A DNA stretch of 64,000 bases, taken from positions 23,874-87,873 of the forward strand of contig CASFFZ010000003.1 of assembly GCA_949294095.1 (NCBI GenBank), given 5' to 3'. The notes below the pieces were generated by a model. The model was not told the origin of the DNA, did not search any database, and saw only the letters and a list, made by a program, of their open reading frames with translations. Numbering within the stretch: the first letter of the stretch is position 1; each line of letters starts with the position of its first letter. Both the position numbers and the translations under genes were made by a program. Shown here in pieces: positions 1 through 8,570 of the stretch. This DNA is from an uncultured bacterium (lineage in GTDB: Bacteria; Elusimicrobiota; Elusimicrobia; Elusimicrobiales; Elusimicrobiaceae).

Positions 1-1267
1 TACACAGGGCATCTTGCGGGCGTTCAATCATCAGCGCCGTATACCCCTCTTTCCGGATGGCCTGATACAAACTGTAGTACTGGATATTGTTGCCGTAATT
101 TTCCACAGTATACGGCCCCACCACCCCCACTTCAAAGCGGTGATATAACAGTTTATCCACCAACGCATTAAAAGCGGTTTGGCGAAACTCCCGAAAGAAA
201 GAAGCCCGGGCTTCGTGCGGTTTGGAGCTGTGGCGCAGCGGATAATTGGGCGTAGCATCCAAGGCCGAAAGCGGATATTCTTTTAAGAATTTTACGTGCG
301 GGCGGATTTGCTCCAGCAGCTGGCGGGCTTTGGGCGTATGAACCAGCAGCAGAGAAGTGCCCTTTAAATCATTGGCGGACGGGTCTACCCCGTCTATTCC
401 CCAAAAATCGGCCAACGTAAAATCCGTCATGCGGTGCACGCTCGTGTAAGAACACTCCGCACAAGCGGGGCGTAAATACAAATTCTGGTTAAACCCATTT
501 ACATAGCTGGGCTGCGCGGTATGAGAACCGTCTTTAAAATAAACCGAAAGGGCGGCTGTTTGCCAGCCCAGTTTCGCTTTATCCCGAAACGACAAAGAGG
601 CAATAGCAGATTTATCAAAATTATCACTCAAATATTTCTGCCACACTTCATTGTTGGGCACGCCATGGCACACACAATCGGCCGTAATCAAATGGGCATA
701 CTCCTTTTGCAAAAAAGCGTGCAAACCCGCCACTTGGCACGGCGTCCCCGTAAAAAGAACCGGCTGCCCTTTTTCCAAGCGATCCCGAATTTCAGCAAAA
801 CAAGCAGCGGCATTGCTTTGCACATACTTGCTGCCGCGCAAGGCCGCCAGTTGGCTTTCATCGCAAGCCGCCCGATGTTTTACACTCCAATCCGGTTCAA
901 ACGCGGCCCCATACACCACGCCGTTGTGCTTAAAAATTTGCCGCGCCAACAGCGTAAATACCCCGCCCGAGGAACTGCACCGGCGCACCTCGTCTTCGGC
1001 CCAAACGGCATAGCACTGCGGCTGGGAAGATACGTCTTTCGGGCGGTGGTTGGCCGGGCAAAGCCGGCCGCACAGCCCGCAGTTGCGGCATAAAGAAAAA
1101 TTTACCCGCGGATAGAGAAATCCTTCCGCATCCGGGCCCATGGATATGGCTCCGAAGGGACAGATCCGCTCGCAAGCGCCGCAGCCGGTGCATTGGCCGG
1201 CGGCAGGCAGCGGGACAGAAAGATGAGGGGTAAAAGGGTTCGTGTGGGAATGATCAGTTGGGGTCAT
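1..1267 (-). CDS. Fused 4Fe-4S / F420-hydrogenase-beta-like / polysaccharide pyruvyl-transferase-like protein (partial, 3' end off window)
   Basis: Reads from ATG at 1267 and stays open to base 1, so at least 422 residues are present. The start overlaps the upstream flavoprotein gene by 14 bases. Residues 25-65 carry two ferredoxin-type cysteine sets (CTGCGACERICP and CRNCGLCGRLCP). The middle resembles coenzyme F420 hydrogenase/dehydrogenase beta-subunit N and C domains (CSSSGG, FTGTPCQVAGL, CHGVP, DFWGIDG). The last ~45 visible residues (VGPYTVENYGNN and following) look like the start of a polysaccharide pyruvyl transferase domain. In polysaccharide loci these parts are often separate neighbouring genes; here they appear fused in frame. 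In this CDP-sugar operon it probably modifies a surface glycan. The pyruvyl-transferase assignment rests on a short segment. Confidence 0.8.
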   Translation of the reverse strand, partial: MTPTDHSHTNPFTPHLSVPLPAAGQCTGCGACERICPFGAISMGPDAEGFLYPRVNFSLCRNCGLCGRLCPANHRPKDVSSQPQCYAVWAEDEVRRCSSSGGVFTLLARQIFKHNGVVYGAAFEPDWSVKHRAACDESQLAALRGSKYVQSNAAACFAEIRDRLEKGQPVLFTGTPCQVAGLHAFLQKEYAHLITADCVCHGVPNNEVWQKYLSDNFDKSAIASLSFRDKAKLGWQTAALSVYFKDGSHTAQPSYVNGFNQNLYLRPACAECSYTSVHRMTDFTLADFWGIDGVDPSANDLKGTSLLLVHTPKARQLLEQIRPHVKFLKEYPLSALDATPNYPLRHSSKPHEARASFFREFRQTAFNALVDKLLYHRFEVGVVGPYTVENYGNNIQYYSLYQAIRKEGYTALMIERPQDALC

Positions 1268-2543
1268 GAATAATTTGCTCCGCAGTAGTTGTTCCGTCTT
1301 CAAACGCTTGGTGTGTCCAATAATAGGCCCATTTGCCGAAGCGGCCCATACTGTGAATATCCAAGGAAGCTAAATAATCCAAAACCGTTTGCCGGTTTTG
1401 GTAAATAGCCGGGTCAAACATAATGTTGGCATAGGGCTCAAAACGGATGTCTTTTACCACGATATCCGCAGGAGTAAAAAGCCCCATTTGCTGCAATTTC
1501 TCCAGCGTTGTATCCAGCACTTGTTCGGCGGGAGGCACCGGGGCGGTATTGCCGTAAAACACTTCCGCCTGCAGGGAAGAACAGCCGCCGGGCACATTGT
1601 CGGGCGATTTTAAATTGGGGGAATAGACCCGGGCGGGAGGGATGTCTTCGTCATAAATATAAAACCAGAGGTATTTGGCGATATCCGGTTTGTTAAAACC
1701 CAATGAAATTTGATACCCGCACGTATGGCGCAGGCGTTTGGCGGCCTGCTGCACCGGTTCCGGCACCTCCGGCAATAAGCGGATGATTTCCGGCAGCGGC
1801 AAAGAAGAAAGCAACTCGCCGTAGGCCGTTGCGGTTCCGTCTGCAAATTCCACCCGTTTGGCACGGGGGTCAATAAAGACGGCCTTTTTATTTAGCGCCA
1901 TGTCCGCCCCTTGGGCAAGCGCATGCAAAATGCTTTTAAACCCGCCTTTTTGCGGATAACGCATTACGGAAGTATAGTAAAAGTTTTTCGTCGGTTTTTC
2001 AAACGCGCCCTTCAGCACTTCTTCCAAGGTGGGCGAGTGCATGCGGTTTCCCACCCATTTGGTTTCCAATTCTTTGGGCTGGGCGCCCCAGTATTTGCGG
2101 GTATAGGCAAACGGAAAATGCTCGGCAAAATAATCGCCGTACTGCACCCGAAGCCAAGTGTCATAATCGGAAATTTGTTCCACGGGGATTTGCCGGCGGT
2201 TTACAAAGCCCGCAATAATTTTTACTTTTTCATCCGTCGGCAGCGGATACAAGTTGTTCTGCGCCGGATGATACAGCCAATACCCGTGATAATAATTGCA
2301 AGAAACCGGCGGATGGTTTAAAAGCGGCCCCGCCGCGGCAAACAATTTTTGAACGTTCGGATCGGGCGCAAAGGTAAAATGGACAAAACGGTCAAACCGA
2401 AAACCGTCAATCGTAAAATTGCCGCACAAGCCACCCCAGTCCGCATCTTTTTCAAAGATCCGGGCCGACCGGCCGGCTTGGCGCAGCCTGTAGGCGGCCG
2501 CCAGCCCGGCAATACCGCCGCCCAAAATAACCGCTTCTTTCAT
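1254..2543 (-). CDS. FAD-dependent oxidoreductase, UDP-galactopyranose mutase/amine-oxidase-like
   Basis: A 429-residue flavoprotein. The N-terminus has the dinucleotide-binding signature GGGIAGLAAAYRL, an acidic residue ending the second strand (IFEKD), and the WGGLCG segment typical of the protoporphyrinogen-oxidase/UDP-galactopyranose-mutase/amine-oxidase clan. Family members in polysaccharide clusters are often annotated only as NAD(P)/FAD-dependent oxidoreductases, and the substrate here is unknown. It lies 3 bases after the CDP-glucose dehydratase gene in the same operon, which suggests work on a nucleotide-linked or lipid-linked sugar. A second protein of the same type is encoded at 37766-39040. 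Confidence 0.8.
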   Translation of the reverse strand: MKEAVILGGGIAGLAAAYRLRQAGRSARIFEKDADWGGLCGNFTIDGFRFDRFVHFTFAPDPNVQKLFAAAGPLLNHPPVSCNYYHGYWLYHPAQNNLYPLPTDEKVKIIAGFVNRRQIPVEQISDYDTWLRVQYGDYFAEHFPFAYTRKYWGAQPKELETKWVGNRMHSPTLEEVLKGAFEKPTKNFYYTSVMRYPQKGGFKSILHALAQGADMALNKKAVFIDPRAKRVEFADGTATAYGELLSSLPLPEIIRLLPEVPEPVQQAAKRLRHTCGYQISLGFNKPDIAKYLWFYIYDEDIPPARVYSPNLKSPDNVPGGCSSLQAEVFYGNTAPVPPAEQVLDTTLEKLQQMGLFTPADIVVKDIRFEPYANIMFDPAIYQNRQTVLDYLASLDIHSMGRFGKWAYYWTHQAFEDGTTTAEQIIHDPN

Positions 2544-2546
2544 GGA

Positions 2547-3629
2547 TTATGCTTTTTCGTCGTGGGCTTGAATCTGTTTGACGCAATAATCCCACATATC
2601 CTTTCCGTCCAACGCTTCTTTATACCAATCTACGGTAAACTCAATCGCTTCGTCAAACGACAGTTTGGCATGCCACTGATCCAGCATCCGGTACGCTTTG
2701 GTAACATCCAGGCTCAACAGCGTGTTTTCGTGCACGGCACCGGGGGCAGAAGCATCCACCACCTTTCCTTTTCCGTAGTAAGCAACGCATTTTTGCACCA
2801 CTTCCCAAACGGTGCGGTTGGCCTCAATTTTAGGGCCGAAGTTAAAACTGGTGCTGTAGGTAACCGGATCTTCCACCAATTTTTCGCCCACTTTTAAATA
2901 GCCCGAAAGCGGCTCCATCACGTGTTCCCACGGGCGGGTGGCCTGCGGGCTGCGGATTTCGATGGCTTTTCCTTCTTCAATGGCGCGGATGCAGTCCGGA
3001 ATCAAACGGTTATCGCTCCAATCGCCGCCGCCAATCACGTTTCCGGCCCGCACGCTGGCTACGGCCTTGCCGTGTTTGGCATAGTCTTTGGGGTTAAAAT
3101 AAGAGTTGCGCCACGAAGCAATCATCAGCTCCGCGCAGCCTTTGGAGGAAGAATACGGGTCGTACCCGCCCATGCGGTCGGTTTCGCGGTATCCCCAAAT
3201 CTGTTCTACATTTTCGTAGCACTTGTCCGAGGTAATCATAACCACCTGTTTAATAAAGTCAAACTTCCGCACGGCCTCCAAAATGTTCAACGACCCCATC
3301 AAATTGGTTTCATACGTCATCTTGGGATGTTCATAAGACGTGCGCACCAACGCCTGCGCCGCCAAGTGAAAAATCATAGACGGTTTGTATTTGGCAATTA
3401 CTTCTTCCAGACGGGCCGCATCGCGCACGTCGCCGCGTTCGTCGGCAAACAAACGTTCTTTAAGGTGCGACGCGCAATAATTGCTGCGCTCGGAATAAGG
3501 GTCTAACGCATAGCCTACCACCTTGGCTCCCAGCGCCGTAAGCCAAATGGCCAGCCACGAACCTTTAAATCCGGTATGCCCGGTTACCAACACCGTTTTC
3601 CCTTTGTATACTCCGTTAAAATCGTTCAT
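2547..3629 (-). CDS. rfbG: CDP-glucose 4,6-dehydratase
   Basis: A 360-residue SDR-family sugar-nucleotide dehydratase converting CDP-glucose to CDP-4-keto-6-deoxyglucose. It has the NAD-binding motif TGHTGFKGSWL near residue 20, the HLAAQALVRTSYEHP block diagnostic of this family, a serine-containing strand (VMITSDKCYEN) and the catalytic YDPYSSSKGCAE. The start at 3629 is chosen because ATG overlaps the upstream stop codon (ATGA), the usual translational coupling; an in-frame start seven codons earlier would lie inside the previous gene. It follows a cytidylyltransferase and an epimerase in one operon and gives the precursor for CDP-deoxy or dideoxy sugars. No RfbH-type C3 dehydrase is visible in the window. 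Confidence 0.93.
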   Translation of the reverse strand: MNDFNGVYKGKTVLVTGHTGFKGSWLAIWLTALGAKVVGYALDPYSERSNYCASHLKERLFADERGDVRDAARLEEVIAKYKPSMIFHLAAQALVRTSYEHPKMTYETNLMGSLNILEAVRKFDFIKQVVMITSDKCYENVEQIWGYRETDRMGGYDPYSSSKGCAELMIASWRNSYFNPKDYAKHGKAVASVRAGNVIGGGDWSDNRLIPDCIRAIEEGKAIEIRSPQATRPWEHVMEPLSGYLKVGEKLVEDPVTYSTSFNFGPKIEANRTVWEVVQKCVAYYGKGKVVDASAPGAVHENTLLSLDVTKAYRMLDQWHAKLSFDEAIEFTVDWYKEALDGKDMWDYCVKQIQAHDEKA

Positions 3630-4525
3630 TTCAAATGCTCCTTCCACCAATTAATCGTTTGTTGTAAACCGGACGTAAGCGTATAGTTGGGTTTCCACCC
3701 CACTTCTTTCGTCAGCCGTTCGTTGGCTCCGGCCAGAACGGGATCGGCAAAATTTTCTTCCAAAGCGCCCCAGAGGATTTTTCCTTTAAATCCGGTTAAG
3801 CGGGCCATCTCTTCCACCATTACCCGCAGCTGCACCGGCTGGCCGGAAGCGATATTTACCGCCCCCGTAACCGGCGAATCAAACAGCATGGCAATGCCGC
3901 GGGCCGTATCTTCTACATGCAGGTAATCCAAAAATTTCGTACACGGGCTGACTTTGACGTCTTCGCCTTTCAGCATGGCACAAATAACCGAAGGCATCAG
4001 GCGGGCGGGGCGTTCATACGGGCCGTACAAATTAAAGATACGGGCCCACTTAAAGGCTACCCCGGCCTGTTGGCACAGCGCGCCCCCCACTTTGTACAGG
4101 GCGGCTTTGCTTTTTCCGTAAAGAGAGGGATTTTCAAGCGGGGTTTTGTCTTCGCGCAGCAGGCCGTACGAGAAATCGTATTCCGACACGCTGCCCGCCC
4201 CCAAAAATTTTTTGCCGCCGTTTGCGATAAAATGCCGCAGCATCTCTAACGACAGGCTCAACCACTCCACATTCCCGGGATGCATATGGCACTTGGGGCC
4301 CACATACCACGCCAAATGAATTAAATTTTCAAATTGGTATTCCTGCAAATAGTCGCTTAATGCGCCGGGTTTAAAAAAATCCAGTTCGTGCTGGACAAGG
4401 CCTTCCTGTTCCGGCAAATTGGGGGTTAAAGACGGGGCATACACGGTGTAACCGCGGGCAATCATTTGCCGGGTAACCTGGCGCCCGATAAAACCGCTGG
4501 CCCCGGTAATGAGTACTTTTTTCAT
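3626..4525 (-). CDS. NAD-dependent epimerase/dehydratase, probable CDP-sugar reductase/epimerase
   Basis: A 299-residue extended SDR protein. It begins MKKVLITGASGFIGRQV (Rossmann glycine motif), has GAGSVSEYD in the serine-strand position, and the catalytic YGKSK (YxxxK). Residues YGPYERPARLMP and FLDYLHVEDTA match the sugar-nucleotide epimerase/reductase fold. Its place between the cytidylyltransferase and CDP-glucose dehydratase genes suggests it reduces or epimerises the CDP-4-keto sugar, comparable in role to CDP-abequose or paratose synthases; the exact product cannot be read from sequence. The start at 4525 has a GGAAGGAG ribosome site 8-10 bases upstream and is preferred over one 16 codons earlier. 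Confidence 0.82.
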   Translation of the reverse strand: MKKVLITGASGFIGRQVTRQMIARGYTVYAPSLTPNLPEQEGLVQHELDFFKPGALSDYLQEYQFENLIHLAWYVGPKCHMHPGNVEWLSLSLEMLRHFIANGGKKFLGAGSVSEYDFSYGLLREDKTPLENPSLYGKSKAALYKVGGALCQQAGVAFKWARIFNLYGPYERPARLMPSVICAMLKGEDVKVSPCTKFLDYLHVEDTARGIAMLFDSPVTGAVNIASGQPVQLRVMVEEMARLTGFKGKILWGALEENFADPVLAGANERLTKEVGWKPNYTLTSGLQQTINWWKEHLK

Positions 4526-4530
4526 ACGGG

Positions 4531-5310
4531 TTACTCCTTCCACACTTTCCACGGGGCTTTTCCGGCGGCCCACAGTTCGTTGAGTTCAATTTTGTCGCGC
4601 AGGGTATCCATCGGGTGCCAGAAACCGCTGTGCTTGTAGGCGTTTAACTGGCCGGCTTCGGCCAAGGAGCAAAGCGGCTCTTTCTCCCACGTTACGTTTT
4701 CTCCTTCGGCAATATAATCAAACGCTTCCGGCTGGCACACAAAAAATCCGCCGTTTACCCAGGCGCCGTCTCCCACGGGTTTTTCCTGAAAGCGGGAAAT
4801 AGAATTGTCGGCTTGGATATTGATAGCGCCAAACCGGCCGGTAGGCTGTACGGCCGTTAAGGTAACCAATTTGCCCGACCGGTTATGCTGCTGCAGGAGT
4901 TGCTGAATGTTCACGTCCGCCACGCCGTCCCCGTAGGTAAGCATAAAAGGTTCCTTCCCCACATACGGCTGGGCCTGTTTAATGCGCGAACCGGTCAGCG
5001 CGTTGCGCCCGGTATAGAGCATGGTCACTTTCCACGGTTCGCAGCGGTTGCGGTGGACATCAATTTGGTTGTTGGAAAAATCAATGGTTACATCGGAGTT
5101 GTTGGTGTAGTAATTGAGGAAATACTCTTTGATAACTTCGCTTTTATATCCGCACAAAATGACGAAATCCGTAAATCCATAGTGGGTGTAGAGCTTCATA
5201 ATGTGCCAAAGAATCGGGTAGCCGCCGATTTCCACCATCGGTTTCGGGCGGATGGATGTTTCTTCGCCCAATCGTGTTCCCAAACCGCCAGCCAGCAATA
5301 ACACTTTCAT
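4531..5310 (-). CDS. rfbF: Glucose-1-phosphate cytidylyltransferase
   Basis: A 259-residue nucleotidyltransferase that makes CDP-glucose from CTP and glucose-1-phosphate, the first committed step of CDP-deoxyhexose synthesis. It starts MKVLLLAGGLGTRLGEET with the nucleotidyltransferase signature and RPKPMVEIGG. FMLTYGDGVADV holds the metal-binding aspartate, and WVNGGFFVCQPE plus WHPMDTLRD are typical of RfbF. Start at 5310 is supported by an AGGAG site; the upstream in-frame extension has no family similarity. It is the first gene of the minus-strand polysaccharide operon, five bases before the epimerase gene. Confidence 0.93.
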   Translation of the reverse strand: MKVLLLAGGLGTRLGEETSIRPKPMVEIGGYPILWHIMKLYTHYGFTDFVILCGYKSEVIKEYFLNYYTNNSDVTIDFSNNQIDVHRNRCEPWKVTMLYTGRNALTGSRIKQAQPYVGKEPFMLTYGDGVADVNIQQLLQQHNRSGKLVTLTAVQPTGRFGAINIQADNSISRFQEKPVGDGAWVNGGFFVCQPEAFDYIAEGENVTWEKEPLCSLAEAGQLNAYKHSGFWHPMDTLRDKIELNELWAAGKAPWKVWKE

Positions 5311-5448
5311 ACAAACTCCTGTCTTGCTCAAAATAAAATCGTACAAAAAAAGAAAGCCTTGCGAGTTGATTTGTACACAAGGGCTCCTTTCCAACCTGTT
5401 TTGCCCATTCCCGTTTTGGGTGGCGAGGTGCATAAAACCTCTTTTTAC

Positions 5449-5477
5449 AGTCTATCAAACAGCGATATACTCGTCAA
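5449..5477 (-). promoter_or_regulatory. Candidate promoter of the CDP-sugar operon
   Basis: On the minus strand a TTGACG hexamer (5477-5472) is followed after 17 bases by TAGACT (5454-5449). This would give a leader of about 140 bases before rfbF at 5310. The spacing is ideal but the -10 is only partly canonical. Confidence 0.4.
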
Positions 5478-5549
5478 CCCCGCCAACTAACCCTTAAAAA
5501 GCAAGGCATTTCTTTTCCCATAAAGCTACACTTTATACAGGAGAAAACC

Positions 5550-5876
5550 ATGGATACCCAATTAACCGTAACCGATGATTCGTTTGAAACCGCTTTTAAA
5601 AAATACGAAAAAGCGGAAATGATTGAGTTTTTTGCTTCCTGGTGCCAGCACTGCAAGCACATGTCCGGCTTAGTCAATGCTTTAGCCAAAACCTATGCCA
5701 ACCGGGCAGCCGTTTTGGCGGTGGACGTAGAAACCGCCCCCCGTACCGCCCGCCGGTTTGGCGTGCAGGGGGTGCCGGCGTTTGTGTTTGTAAAAAACGG
5801 GCAAATTGTTAAACGGATGGCGGGCGAATTTTCGGAAGCGGAACTCCGCCGCCAGCTGGAGGCCTTGCTGGATTAA
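5550..5876 (+). CDS. Thioredoxin-like protein
   Basis: A 108-residue single-domain thioredoxin fold without signal peptide, so probably a cytoplasmic thiol-disulfide oxidoreductase. The active site is FFASWCQHCKHM (CxxC with Gln-His between the cysteines, unlike the usual Gly-Pro), and the conserved cis-proline is in VQGVPAFVFV. An AGGAG site precedes the start. The stop overlaps the convergent cinA stop by four bases. No dedicated reductase is adjacent. The CQHC active site suggests a redox potential different from classic thioredoxin, which is inference. Confidence 0.88.
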   Translation: MDTQLTVTDDSFETAFKKYEKAEMIEFFASWCQHCKHMSGLVNALAKTYANRAAVLAVDVETAPRTARRFGVQGVPAFVFVKNGQIVKRMAGEFSEAELRRQLEALLD

Positions 5877-7150
5877 CCCGCAAGGCCTCCGGGCGGAAGA
5901 TCCCTTTCGTTTGAACGGGCCGCCGCCTCTATTTCTTGCAGCAAAAACTGCAGGGCCTGGACGGAGCCGCGGCCGATATTGCGCTCCCGCGTGTGGGAAA
6001 AAACAAACTTTTGTGCACGGGCGCCGTTGGGCCCCGCCACCGCCATCCAAATGGTTCCAACGGGTTTTTCGGGCGTGCCGCCGTCCGGCCCGGCCACCCC
6101 GGTGGTAGAAACGGCCCACTGCGCCCCGGTAATGCGGCGCACGCCTTGAGCCATTTGCAGGGCTACCGGCTCGCTGACGGCGCCGTATTTTTTCAAATCT
6201 TCTTCCGATACGCCCAACACCTGCTTCTTAACTTTGTTGGAATAGGCCACCACCCCGCCCAAAAAATAGGCCGACGCACCCGGCACCGCCGTAATCAGAT
6301 GGGCGATATTCCCCCCCGTACAGCTTTCCGCACACGCTACCGTTGCCCCGCTTTGGCGCAGCCGCCGGGCCAGTTCTTCCTGCGGCGTTTCGCCGCACGG
6401 CTCTTCAAAAGAAAGTCCGTTTAATTGCTGCAATAAGGCGCCCCAAAATGTTTCCAGCTGTTCCACCGCCGCGCCTTTGGCCGTTAAACGCAAACGCACA
6501 AATCCCGCCGAAGGCAAATACGCAAGCGACAGCCCTTTCGGCAGTTTTTGCTCGTAAGAGGCCAGCTTCATGGCCAGTTCCGCCTCGGGGATCTTGTATA
6601 CGGTTACCATACGGTACTGCAAAAGCAAATCGTGAAATTTTTTCTTCAGCCGCGGCAGCACTTCCGCCGGGAACAGGTATTCCGTTTCAAACGGCACACC
6701 CGGCAGCGACACCAAAATTTTTCCTTCTTTTTCAAACCACATGCCGCTGGCCGTTCCTTTCAAATTATGAAGCGGCGTGCACGCGCGGGGCAGCATCGCC
6801 TGCGATTTATTATAGGCATTTAAACGCTGCGGATTGGCGGCAAACATTTCTTCCAGCCACGCATACGCCTGCGGGTTAAAAACCAATTCCGTCCCAAAGT
6901 ATTGGGCCAATACATTTTTGGTTAAATCGTCTTTCGTGGGGCCCAGCCCGCCGGTCACAAACACCGCGTCGGCTGTGCAAAACGCGTCATCCAACGCTTG
7001 CCAAATGGCTTCTTTTTCATCCGCCACCGAGCGCATCTGCACCGTTTCCGCCCCTAATTTGGCCAGTTCCCGCGCTATAAAGCGGGAGTTGGTGTCTAAA
7101 ATCTGCCCCAACAAGATTTCGTCGCCGATTGTGATAATTACACTTTTCAT
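5873..7150 (-). CDS. cinA: CinA family protein (nucleotide pyrophosphatase / nicotinamide-nucleotide amidase)
   Basis: A 425-residue two-domain CinA. The N-terminal molybdopterin-binding-like domain starts MKSVIITIGDEILLGQILDT and contains FVTGGLGPTKDDLT. The C-terminal domain (from about residue 260) has ACAESCTGGNIAHLIT and STTGVAGPDGGTPEKPVG, the signature of the nicotinamide-nucleotide amidase domain. The family deamidates NMN in pyridine-nucleotide salvage and was first named for competence in Gram-positives. An AAGGG site lies upstream. The length is full for the family. Confidence 0.95.
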   Translation of the reverse strand: MKSVIITIGDEILLGQILDTNSRFIARELAKLGAETVQMRSVADEKEAIWQALDDAFCTADAVFVTGGLGPTKDDLTKNVLAQYFGTELVFNPQAYAWLEEMFAANPQRLNAYNKSQAMLPRACTPLHNLKGTASGMWFEKEGKILVSLPGVPFETEYLFPAEVLPRLKKKFHDLLLQYRMVTVYKIPEAELAMKLASYEQKLPKGLSLAYLPSAGFVRLRLTAKGAAVEQLETFWGALLQQLNGLSFEEPCGETPQEELARRLRQSGATVACAESCTGGNIAHLITAVPGASAYFLGGVVAYSNKVKKQVLGVSEEDLKKYGAVSEPVALQMAQGVRRITGAQWAVSTTGVAGPDGGTPEKPVGTIWMAVAGPNGARAQKFVFSHTRERNIGRGSVQALQFLLQEIEAAARSNERDLPPGGLAG

Positions 7151-7274
7151 CTTTTTCCCTTAGCCCCCGCCTGCACGCGGGGATAATTCTACACGCATAT
7201 TTTAGCACTTTTCCCCTGCACACAAAACGGCAAAGTGTTATATAATAAGTTTTGTATAGATAAGGAGAACGCGC

Positions 7275-8459
7275 ATGAGAGATTTTACCTTTTATTGCCC
7301 CACCGAAATTATTTTTGGAGCACAAGCCGAAACAAAAGCAGGCGAGGCCGTCGTCAAACACGGCGGCTCGCGCGTGCTGTTGGTGTACGGCGGGAAGAGC
7401 GCCGTTGCAAGCGGGCTTTTGGAACGGGTGGAAAAATCTCTTGCGCAGGCCGGGCTGAGCGTTCAAAAAACAGGCGGCGTCCAGCCCAACCCCACCCTCT
7501 CTTTTGCGCGCAAAGGCGTGGCGGAAGCCCTTTCCTTTCAAGCGGATTTCATTTTGGCCGTAGGCGGCGGCAGCGTAATGGATACGGCCAAAGCCATTGC
7601 CATCGGCGCGGCCAACCCGCAAACGGACATTTGGACGTACTGGCTGGGCAAAGAACCCGTTACCAAAGCGCTTCCCGTAGGCTGCATTGTAACTATTTCC
7701 GCCTCCGGCAGCGAAACAAGCGATTCGGCCGTACTGACCGACGACGCCCACAAAGACAAGCGCGGCCTCAACACCCCCTTTAACCGCCCCCGCTTTGCGC
7801 TGATGAATCCGCAGCTTGCTTTTACCCTTTCGCCCAAACAAATAGCCTGCGGCGTAACGGATATTTTAATGCATACGCTGGATCGTTATTTTACCCCCAT
7901 GCAGGGCAACGAACTGACCGACGCCCTGGCCGAAGCGTTAATGCGTACCGTCATCTACTACGGCCCCAAAGCCGTCCACTTCCCGCACGACTATGCCGCT
8001 CAAAGCGAAATCATGTGGGCGGGCAGCCTGTCCCACAATAATTTAACGGGACTGGGAGCCGAAAAAGAATTTGCCGTGCATCAATTGGGCCACGAACTCA
8101 GCGGCCGCTTTGGCGTGGCGCATGGGGAAAGTTTATCGGCCATGTGGCCGGCGTGGGCCCTGTATGTCTATAAAGAAGACCCCGCCCGCTTTGCCCGCTA
8201 TGCCTGCAACGTATGGCGGATGGAAACCGTAACCGATATTGACACCGCCGCCCGCGAAGGCATTGAAGCGACCGTCCGCTTCTTTGCTTCTTTGGGCATG
8301 CCCACCCGTTTGCGCGAATTGTTGGGGCGGCAATTAAGTTTTGAGGAACTGTACGAACTGGCCGACCGATGCAGCCGCGGCGGCACGCGCACAGTCAGCA
8401 AACTTAAACCGCTGACCAAAGAAGACCTGCTGCGCATCTATACAGCCGCCAGCCAATAG
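7275..8459 (+). CDS. Iron-containing alcohol dehydrogenase (butanol dehydrogenase/YqhD type)
   Basis: A 394-residue group III alcohol dehydrogenase reducing aldehydes or ketones with NAD(P)H. The nucleotide-binding GGGSVMDTAKAIA is near residue 95, TISASGSETSDSAVL follows, and metal ligands are visible in CGVTDILMHTLDRYF and HQLGHELSGRF with GVAHGESLSAMWP. It resembles the NADPH-dependent butanol dehydrogenase BdhA/YqhD branch rather than the C-terminal half of AdhE. An AAGGAGA site lies 6 bases before the ATG. The gene is alone, ahead of a hairpin and an antiporter gene. It is likely a second reductant sink beside AdhE (59591-62230). Confidence 0.92.
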   Translation: MRDFTFYCPTEIIFGAQAETKAGEAVVKHGGSRVLLVYGGKSAVASGLLERVEKSLAQAGLSVQKTGGVQPNPTLSFARKGVAEALSFQADFILAVGGGSVMDTAKAIAIGAANPQTDIWTYWLGKEPVTKALPVGCIVTISASGSETSDSAVLTDDAHKDKRGLNTPFNRPRFALMNPQLAFTLSPKQIACGVTDILMHTLDRYFTPMQGNELTDALAEALMRTVIYYGPKAVHFPHDYAAQSEIMWAGSLSHNNLTGLGAEKEFAVHQLGHELSGRFGVAHGESLSAMWPAWALYVYKEDPARFARYACNVWRMETVTDIDTAAREGIEATVRFFASLGMPTRLRELLGRQLSFEELYELADRCSRGGTRTVSKLKPLTKEDLLRIYTAASQ

Positions 8460-8517
8460 CCAAACGAAGCGGAAACCACTTAAAATTTATATAATATTAT
8501 TATCTTATTTCCGCCGT

Positions 8518-8549
8518 CCGCCGGACGCGCCTCGCTCCGGCGGTTTCTT
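8518..8549 (+). terminator. Rho-independent terminator after the alcohol dehydrogenase gene
   Basis: CCGCCGG (8518-8524) pairs with CCGGCGG (8537-8543) across a 12-base loop and is followed by TTTCTTTTT. It lies between the alcohol dehydrogenase and antiporter genes. Confidence 0.7.
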
Positions 8550-8570
8550 TTTGCCCGGCGCAGGAATTTT

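Noticed and set aside
521..1093. 190-codon plus-strand open frame opposite the Fe-S fusion gene
   Set aside because: Antisense shadow of a gene with clear ferredoxin and F420-beta motifs.
5311..5433. N-terminal extension of the cytidylyltransferase
   Set aside because: The 41 extra codons lack family similarity, and the internal ATG at 5310 has an AGGAG site.
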